The notes under the pieces were generated by a model, which was not told where the DNA came from, did not search any database, and saw nothing but the letters and a program-made list of their open reading frames with translations. A program made the position numbers and the translations under genes. A stretch of DNA of 64,000 bases from Papilionanthe hookeriana x Papilionanthe teres (Eukaryota > Streptophyta > Magnoliopsida > Asparagales > Orchidaceae): NCBI GenBank assembly GCA_022702705.1, contig CM040424.1:143783165-143847164 (forward strand), written 5' to 3'. Positions 56,061-64,000 of the stretch are shown piece by piece; position 1 is the stretch's first letter; each line of letters opens with the position of its first letter.

Positions 56061-58113
56061 TTAAGTCTTTTAGCATTTTAAATCATATACTTGGATTATC
56101 ATTTTAATTAGGAATTAAATATTATGGAGATGATTAATTTAGGGATTCTGAAATTAAAGAACAAATCTCTTCCTAATAATATCCCTATTTTAATAATTCC
56201 AATTTTATTATTCTTCCAAATTTAATCAATTATTTAATTAAGGTTTATTTTAATTATTTTCAAATTGTTTGGTAGGTTTCTATTCTTTAATTATTTAAAT
56301 TTCAATCATCCAAATCAGATTAGGATCAAATATTTTACTCTTTAATTTTATTAAGCCTAAAGTTTTAATTAAAGATTAAAATTTTAATTATCATTTTGCC
56401 CCTTCAAGCTTAATAATTTCATAACTCACTAAATTGAGCTTAAATTAACTTGAAACTTTTATGTGACTTCACTCATATGTCAATAAAGACATGAGAGGAG
56501 ATAATGTGATTTTTCTGTATTTAATTTAATTATGTAATTATTTTTGGTGGAAAATAGAGATTTCCAAGGAAAATTTAACAATATGACCAAGGGAAAGTCT
56601 CTGTCCTTAAGAAAATTATGGGACACTCCTAATGACCAGAGGACCACTTGGACCAATTTTGGTGATTTTTTGAATTTTATTATTTTTATTATAATTATTT
56701 TAAGTTTTGGAGTATTAATTAATTTAAAAATAAAATAAAGGTTGAAAAATGAATTTTATATTTTTCAAAAATCCCTCTGATATCAAGGGAATCAGAGAAT
56801 CAATTTTTACAATTTTCTGATTTTTCTTTGATTTATTAGAATTATTTTAGTGGAAATGCTAAAAAAATACATTTTTTTTAATTTTAAAATTACCTTAGGG
56901 CTTTAAAATTTAATATCTCATCAAATAGACCTAAAAAAATATGGGGTTTGTTCCTAAGTGATTAGAATTCAAAATGTGACTTTTTAGTGAATTTTATTAT
57001 TTTTGTGATTTTTATTATTTTTTATTTATTAAAATATTAAAATAAAGCAAAAAATTAACTTTTTTAGAAAATTGCAATTTTATTTTTCTTAAATTTTCCT
57101 GATATCAGAGAGGCTCCAAAACCAATTTGGTGAATTTTTGAAAAGTATTTTGAAAGTTATGAATTTTTAAAGTTTAAATTGGCTAAATGGCTTAATCAAC
57201 CCATTTAGTAGGGCTAACCAAGTTCAATTGACTTCAAATTTTTATGGTGGATTCCTCTGATCCTAAAGGTCAGTGGAGAATTGATTTCAAGTCAATTTGA
57301 TGCATGATTAGCTCTAATTAATTAAGGACCTATTTTGGGTGTTTGGGCCAATTAGGGTTATTCCAAGTGAATTAATTCAAAACCTATTTTTCCTAGGGTC
57401 CTCCGGTCATAAGAAACATCACCAAATTTTTCTAGAATTTATTTCACAACATGCTAATTATTGGATTTAAAATACTCAAAACAGCAACATGAATTTGAAA
57501 AATCAATAACTTCTCATAGGGATGGCCTCTGACTTTGGAAAATTCAGAGAATGTTCCCAAATTCAGAGGCTTCAAAAGCCCTATGGTCTCATGCCATGGT
57601 GAATTTCCTATATGCATGGAGAATTAAAAAAATGCAGAGGGTAAATAAATCATTAAAAATAAAATACTTGATGAAATTAAATAATTTCTTTTCCACATTA
57701 TTCTCCTCTGTTTACTGAGCAAGAGGGTATTTTTATTTTATTTTTCTGACTTTCTTACACAAAGTTATGCATTTTTGAAGTTTAGGGAATTAAATAAATC
57801 AAAAAATACCCTAATTTCCTACTTATCCACGCGGCGCCACGCCATCCTCGGCAGCTCCGAAAAGTTGTGTGTCACGCTGCCATTCGACGCTGCCATCCAA
57901 CTCAGCGCTCCGGGGCCCGCTGTATCGTTTCATCTCCTCATCCGGCGCGATCCTGGCCGTCCATCCGTGCGTGTATGGAATGAACGGCATCCGTTCATCG
58001 TCCCCAAGCGTCCTCACCCGAGAGCCGTCCACACTAAAACCCTAAGAACTCACTCATTTCTCAATGAATTTTCGTGTTCTTGTGCTCTATGGATTCGTCT
58101 TGAAGAGACGAAT

Positions 58114-58132
58114 ACATCTATACGGTGATCAT
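58114..58132. promoter_or_regulatory. conserved LTR motif ACATCTATACGGTGATCAT, 5' LTR of F
   Basis: Identical to 22157-22175 and 38102-38120. Confidence 0.6.
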
Positions 58133-58621
58133 GCATTCAAATTAAGGCATTTGAAATAGAGAATCTCCAGAAGCTCGGGATAAAGAGTTAGCTCATACCT
58201 TTGCTCAGAGAAGTGTGGCTTCAATCTGAGGGCTGTGTCACCTTCGATTGGGTCCCAGCAAGCTCCAGATGAAGTCTCCTGGTCTGGTGAATTGCCTAGG
58301 TATGATTTCAACCAAGCCCGATCACAAAGCTTGGAGTCTGGAACAGATGGGTGGCCTGGAGAGGGGGCTTTTGCTGGTGGACCTCTTCCCTTGGTCTGGT
58401 GAAGGTGTAGGACCAATCAATTCGAGGATTGATCCACTATGGAGAAGTGCCCTGGTTTTGGGTGGAATTTTGGCTGAGAAATTGGGCTCTGTTGGTGGGG
58501 ATTAGGGCAAATTGTCACTGGGGATCAACCGCTTCTAAGTATGGAGAGTGTTCTGGAGCAATTTTGGCAGGGTTTCAGTAAGGTCTGGTTCAGCACCTCT
58601 CATGGCCGAGAGGGGGTGGTG

Positions 58622-58629
58622 TTTAAATA
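58622..58629 (-). promoter_or_regulatory. putative TATA box, 5' LTR of F
   Basis: TATTTAAA on the minus strand. If used, transcription would start near 58590, giving U3 of about 2.4 kb and R-U5 of about 4.9 kb before the primer site. Confidence 0.4.
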
Positions 58630-60999
58630 GGAGAGGATGGAGGGCCTCCCAGGGGGGTTTAAGGCTTGGGATCAACTGCTCTTGGCAAGAGAAGAACGTT
58701 CGCAATGGCCGACTGGGGATGGGGTAGCTCGGCGAGTGAGAATTGCAAGTTTGGGGTCACATGTGAGCTCTCGGCCGAGTGGTTTCCGGTGGGCGTGGTG
58801 GCTGGCCAGCCGGGGTCAGGTCACCCTCGAGGTCGGGGAGGTCGGGTGGGGCTTAGTGCAGTCAATTGGCAATGGACATGTGTAAAGGAGTTGAATTGAA
58901 ATGGAATTGGGGGAAGGCTATTTTGGGTTCAAATGAGTCAACCTACCTTTTTGGGTTTGGTGCACCCTTCCATGGCTGATTTGGGCTGAGGGAGGATCAG
59001 ATGAATCAGCTAGGAAATGGTAGAGAAGTCACCATCCATGAATATTTTGATTAATCATGGATTAGGGTGAAGCATTAAAAGGGTTAAAACCTTTTTAAGG
59101 GGGCTTAAAAGAGGCTCCTCCTTTTGGCATTAATGGCTTGATCACATGTCAAACCTTCCATGGCTTCATGTGGCTTGTCCATGGCTTGCATGTGGTTTCA
59201 TGGCTTGTCTTTGGCTTGGGGAAAAGCTTGGTCAATTTCATGAAAATGGAATTTAGAAATTTTGGTAATTTAGGAGTGATTTGATGGGATTTGGCATATG
59301 GCTTGATTTGGATTTATTTTATCATGGGTTTAGAACTTAGGAGATGGTTCCATTCAATGGATGATGATATAAGGTTGTCATGTGGGCTTTGGGCCTTTGA
59401 AATTTAGTGAAGGTGGGCTTTTAAAGTGATTTAGGGAAGTGGGTTTTTTTGATTTTAGGATGAGAATTTGCTAAATGATTGGATCCAATAAGTGTTTAAT
59501 TTAGTTTAGGAATGTTTCATGAATGATTTGGAATAAATTTGAAGTGTTTGGGCTAGGTTTGGGTTGGATTTGGACCTCTTTGGTGAATGGGCCAATATAG
59601 GTCAAATTGGGCTAACTTGGGCCAATGTTGGGCTAGGATTGAAATTGATGTAAAATAAATGTTGGGAAATGTTTATGGGAGTGTTTCAAAGAGGTTTTGG
59701 CTTTGGTTGGGTTTTGATTTTGGGGTTTGGGCTTATTTGGGTTAGGTTTGGGTTTAGGTCAAAATTGGGCCTTTTAACTTTGGGTTGAATTTGAGTGGGT
59801 TTGGGTCTAAATTTTGGGCAAATCATGTTATTGCTTTGTTTGTGGGGATGTTAGGGAAGGTTTAGAAAAGATTTGGGGTTAATTGGAGTTAAATTGGTTT
59901 GGTTTGGGTTAGGTTTGGGTCAAGGGTCCAAATTAGGCTTTAAAGCCAAAAGTGAAATTGGATTCAAATGTCAATCAAATTGGACTTGGATCTGGTCTAG
60001 ATTGGTGTTGGGAATGATAAATTGAAGTTTAGAATTGAATTGGACCAGAATTTGGGTCAATTTGGTAGGTTTGGCTTGACATTGAGTTCACTTAGGGTTA
60101 AAATGGGTCAAATTGGGGGTTTTGACAAAAGTGGGGTAAATTGACAAAATTGGCCCATGGTGTAGTTGAACAAAAATGAAATTGGGAATATTTGGGATTT
60201 TCTGGAATTTTCTGGGAATTTTCTGAATTTTTGGATTTTTGGGTCAAGAGGGGTATTTTGGGTATTTGTAGGGTATTGGGAGGTATTTTTAGAATTTTTG
60301 GTATTTTTGGCTATGGATGATTAACTTGATTGGTGAGGAAATGTTCAAGGTTAATTTTGGGGAATTTTGGGTGATTTGGAAATTTTAAAAAATTTGGGTA
60401 ATTTCAAGGGCTTTGGGTAGGCTAGGCGGGTCCGGGGTCCCGGGGGTCAAAAATTGAAAATTTGGAAAAATGAAGATTGAGTAATTGTAAGTGGAATGAA
60501 ATCATTTTGGTTGAGCCATGAAGCCATATCAAGCCCACATGAGCCATGAAGGGACTCATTTGAGGTATTCACTATGTTGTTCCTAACCCTCTTAGCGAGG
60601 GCTTAGGGGTTAAGCACCATCCATGTGAATCACCCTTATGAGTCGAGGAGGTCGAGTTGGGTATGGGTGTGTTTTTAGGAGGTGTGTGAAAGTGTAGTGT
60701 GTAGGTGTAGTGTGTGTGTAAGTCAGCCCCTTCACCGGACCGAGCCACCTGGGGTAGTCTAAGGCCGAAGAGCCCTATAGGAACTCATCCTTTAAACTTT
60801 CACATTTGATTTCAACCTCTCAGGTGATTAGGGGTCTATAGTCGAGTTTGTGGATTTTGCAGGGAGTTAAGAAGTGGTTTGAATTTCTAAGTGGTGGGTC
60901 CCAAGTCTAATCCTCTAAGATAGTCAAAGGAAAAGCCTAAGGCTAGATCCTAAGTACTAAAAAGAAGAAGAGATGACCTCATCAAAAATGAGGTCAACA

Positions 61000-61004
61000 G
61001 ACGA
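61000..61004. repeat. target-site duplication of element F, right copy (GACGA)
   Basis: Pairs with GACAA at 33483-33487 with one mismatch. Confidence 0.75.
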
Positions 61005-62100
61005 TAATGGAATTCATTAGTTGAATCCTCAGCAATCACAGCTTTCTTCTTCATCAAATTTACCAAACTATCTTCAATTCGCCCAGTGTGATCAAATTGA
61101 TCTTTCATCCTCCAATCCAAGTGATCAAATAAATCAGAAATATTGTTAATAGCATTCATCAAATTCTATACACCTTTCTCCAATTTCTTAATCTTCTTCA
61201 AAATCACATACGAACTTTCAGGAAAATAGAGTTGAATAGATTGTGAACTCTGAGATGGTTGATATGCAGTAATACTCATATCATTCTCATCTCCAATTGC
61301 CTGACAGTCAAATAGGTTAGTTGGGTCCAGGGGCTTCCAAGGAAGAAGCACTTTTTCCTAGTTTTCATATAACACTTGTGACTTGCTGCAAAGAAGAAAT
61401 ATGGTGGAAGGATGTCCAAGCCCATATTTAGATCCATGAACAATCAATTCCAATGTAGATTTCACAATTATAGTGCCAATATTGATAGGCCTTCCCGTTT
61501 AAATACTATAATTCAATATTGTACTTTCCTTTGTCACTTTACTTATTTTCATAGTTAGGAGTAATTTTGCAGATATAAAGAAATGTCATTGCTTCGACAC
61601 CAGATTTAAAAATGTAGTAGAGAAACTTACATATCTGTTGTCTCTTATCTCTCAATCATCACTTTCATCTGCCAGATAACGATAAATCACATTCATGTTG
61701 TCTTTCATTGCATCAAAATTTGTATAATGGCAGATAGACACGTTTTCAATCATAAACAAGTCATTAATCTTTGAAGGAGTTAATGGTATAAACCTGCCTC
61801 ACACATTGACGAATCTTTAGTTGATCCCATGTAGATTTGCTTAAAACTCTTTCACAACAGGAACGACTACACTGGTAGTAGTGTAGCATAACACTTCCCA
61901 ATCCCTCTGCACAATAATCTTTTATACTCAAGTACTTGAAGAATTCAAACCTCAATTTACAAAGCCTCTTTTCTTGATAATCCTCCTCTTCATCAGCACT
62001 TTGTAGAACAATCGCTGTGCCTTGAAACTGATGAAAATCTAAATCTGGGAGTTTCTATGGAGTTGGAATCCATCAGATGAAAATTGGGAATGAATCTTTT
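61005..62100 (-). pseudogene. Athila 3' accessory ORF of G
   Basis: Homologue of D 26864-27987. Matching text includes LPDLDFHQFQGTAIVLQSAD, FLYYIFKSGVEAMTF, NGKAYQYWHYNCEI and, in block 61351-61166, SSYVILKKIKKLEKGV. Block 61162-60950 continues MMNAINNISDLFDHLDWRMK, although its last codons lie in F. Frameshifts and stops are frequent (61160, 61440, 61670). F inserted near the 3' end of this frame. Confidence 0.65.
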
Positions 62101-62499
62101 CATTTTTCTGGAGTTTAGAAAAAATGAGCTTCGAAAATTTTAAAGATGAATATCCCGCCTAAATCCACCAAATACCGCAATTTAAAACTCAAAAAAGCAT
62201 CACCTGTTCATCGACGTCGTCGGAGCTCGATAAGGCGCTGTCGGTACCTAAAACCTAGAAATTTGGCCATGCTCTCTACAATTGGGCGTCAGCAGTGCCC
62301 ATTCTGGCAACGTTTGACGCCAATGTTCAAAAATACACCAAACTTTATTTTGGTCTGAAATATTCCAAATCTTTGATACGATCAATTAATTTTCATTCTT
62401 TATAATGTTTATGAGTGAGTATGACTCAAATATGATTAACTAAAAGTAAAATTATCAAAATTAACACAAATAAACTAATACAATAAAAATAAATATGGG
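62101..62499 (-). other. spacer of G with inverted GC-rich block
   Basis: Between integrase and the accessory ORF. The GC-rich block at 62205-62320 corresponds to D 26582-26690 in inverted orientation (TGGGCGTC, GGCGCTG themes). No frame. Confidence 0.5.
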
Positions 62500-64000
62500 T
62501 TACCTCCCATAAAGCACTTGGTTTAATGTCCTCAGCCTGACAAACATTCAGTTATTCAGAATGACTTAACATGAAAACCTCTTTAAAATTTAGTTGATAC
62601 CATTCCTAATATGGTTTTAATCTATGCCCATTAACTTTAAATGTTTTTCCAGTTTTAGGATCCTCTATATCAACAGCTTCAAATGTATAAACTTTTAATA
62701 GCAGTTAGAGGTCTTATCCACCTAGACTTCAGTTTCTCAGGAAATAGTTTTAATCTTGTATTTATAACAATACTTTCTGTCCAGATTCAAATTTTTTTAT
62801 CGCCATATTTTCATTTTCTCCTTGTAAAATTTATCACTATCATAAGATTCATTTCTAATTTCTTCTAATTCATTCAATTACACCAATCTCTTCTCACCTG
62901 CATTCTTTAAATTAAAATTTAAATCTTTTATCGCCCAATATGCTTTAAACTCTAATTCTACAGGTAAATGTCAAGTCTTTCCAAATATTACTCTATATGG
63001 AGACATTCCTATAGGGGTCTTGTAAGCAGTCCTATATGTCCATAGTGCAAAATCTAATATAACAGACCAGTCTAATTTATGAAGATTCATAGTTTTCTCC
63101 AACATCATTTAATTTTACGATTAGACACTTATGCTAAACCACTAGTTTGAGGATGATAAGTAGTAGAGATTATATGAATAATATTATATTTTCCCACCAA
63201 TCTCTGAATCTGATTATTCCTAAAATGAGATCCACCATAAAAAAAGATCACTCTCGGTATTCCATACCTTCTAAAGATATTTTTCCGTAAAAATTTTGAA
63301 ACACTTCGAACATCATATCTTGGTAAAGCAATTGTTTCGATCCATTTTGAGACATAATCAACATCAGCCAATATATATAAATTTTCAAATGAAGGAGTAA
63401 ATGGTCCCATAAAATCCAAATCCCAAACATCAAAGATCTCAACTTCTAATGTAAAATTTAGAGGCATTTCATTTATTTTAGAAATATTAATTACTCTTTG
63501 ACATCGATCATATGATTTAATATATCTATAATCATTTCTAAAAAGAGTAGGACAATAAAATCTAGATTGCAAAATATTATGTGCAGTTTATTAGTTCCAA
63601 AATATCCTCCAAGTTTTGAATCATGACATCTCTGAATTATTGGTTCAATCTCTTCATACAACACACATTTTCTAATAATAAGATCTTTACATTCTTTATA
63701 TAGGTATGGTTCATCTCAAAAATAAAATTTAGCATAATATATAAAATTTTTCTGTTGTTGTAAAATTAAATCAGGTGGCAAAATATCACTCACAAAATAA
63801 TTTACAATATCAGCATACCAAGATAAATTTCTTTCCTTAATGCTATAAAGTTGTTCATCAGGGAAAGTCTCTGTAATTTTCTCCACAAATTTAGGTAGTT
63901 TATATTGTTCCAGTCTAGAAAAATAATCAGCTATTTGATTATTAGTTCCTTTTCTATCAACTATCACAAAATCAAATTCTTGCATTAAAAGTATCCATCT
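62500..64000 (-). pseudogene. RNase H end and integrase of G
   Basis: Block 63985-63716 has MQEFDFVIVDRKGTNNQIAD, the end of RNase H and the link to integrase. Block 63572-63129 has the zinc part SYDRCQRV, Asp in VWDLDFMGPFTPS, and VIFFYGGSHFRNN, where the second catalytic Asp is replaced by Tyr. The catalytic Glu position after HPQTSGLA is a stop codon. The C-terminal domain (62500-62900) is recognisable but broken. Two of the three catalytic residues are therefore lost. Confidence 0.82.

Larger units (their letters stand above)
33488..60999 (-). mobile_element. Ogre-like (Tat lineage) LTR retrotransposon F, 27.5 kb, with AlkB ORF
   Basis: Complete from LTR to LTR: 5' LTR 53657-60999, primer-binding site 53637-53656, extra ORF, gag, protease, RT, RNase H, second RNase H, integrase, AlkB-type ORF, tandem-repeat 3' region and 3' LTR 33488-40992. 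Very long LTRs, an Arg-tRNA-type primer site, an ORF ahead of gag and dual RNase H are hallmarks of Tat/Ogre elements. It sits inside element G with near-identical 5-bp target copies. The LTRs differ by roughly 2-7% in stretches compared by eye, so insertion is fairly recent. Frames are broken in several places. Confidence 0.9.
53657..60999 (-). repeat. 5' LTR of element F
   Basis: 7343 bp matching 33640-40992 throughout. It begins (minus) TGTTGACCTCATTTTTGATG at 60999. Its U5 end lacks the 152 bp seen in the 3' LTR (33488-33639), so the primer site directly adjoins sequence equivalent to 33640. Many differences from the 3' LTR are CTG/CAG in one copy and CG in the other. Confidence 0.88.
61000..64000 (-). 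mobile_element. element G, right fragment (Athila-like, D subfamily)
   Basis: Minus-strand sequence from RNase H/integrase (64000) to the accessory ORF (61000), colinear with D 24950-27895. It continues beyond F at 33487-32970. Pol upstream of RNase H lies outside the window. Confidence 0.85.

Overview
This window is plant nuclear DNA and consists almost entirely of nested and decayed Ty3/gypsy LTR retrotransposons. No host gene, rRNA, tRNA or CRISPR array was recognised. The organism is inferred to be a flowering plant with a repeat-rich genome: the elements belong to two plant lineages (Athila and Tat/Ogre), the DNA is AT-rich and the gene-like tracts are full of stops. Athila elements often mark pericentromeric heterochromatin, but the locus cannot be placed from sequence alone.

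Layout. Positions 1-4568 (minus) hold Athila-like element A: part of pol, gag, primer-binding site and 5' LTR. It abuts 4569-7807 (minus), a gag-deleted Athila-like element B with its LTR. Positions 7808-8549 are unassigned. Positions 8550-14562 (plus) hold Athila-like element C (5' LTR, gag, protease, RT, RNase H), which runs directly into element D (plus, 14563-32969: gag, protease, deleted RT, RNase H, integrase, two copies of a 3' accessory ORF, polypurine tract, 3' LTR). D is split by a 7.6-kb solo LTR of a Tat/Ogre-type element (16992-24610) with a perfect 5-bp target duplication. The solo LTR carries long arrays of hairpin-forming tandem repeats and a repeat array rich in W-box cores. 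A minus-strand Athila-like element G (32970-33487 and 61000-64000) is itself split by element F.

Element F (33488-60999, minus) is the centrepiece. It is a 27.5-kb Ogre-like retrotransposon with LTRs of about 7.3-7.5 kb, an Arg-tRNA-type primer-binding site, an extra ORF upstream of gag, gag-protease-RT-RNase H-second RNase H-integrase, and, downstream of integrase, an ORF encoding an AlkB-type Fe(II)/2-oxoglutarate dioxygenase most like plant ALKBH9/10 RNA demethylases. All diagnostic AlkB residues are present. A retrotransposon carrying a putative RNA demethylase is the most noteworthy system here. The copy is interrupted by stops and frameshifts, but differences between its two LTRs cluster in CTG/CAG-versus-CG contexts, so some apparent lesions could be sequencing artefacts at methylated sites.

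Functionally, the open frames belong to retroelement replication (capsid, protease, reverse transcriptase/RNase H, integrase) or to accessory functions of these elements. Every Athila copy is visibly defective. F is the youngest-looking structure, with LTRs differing by only a few percent where compared by eye.
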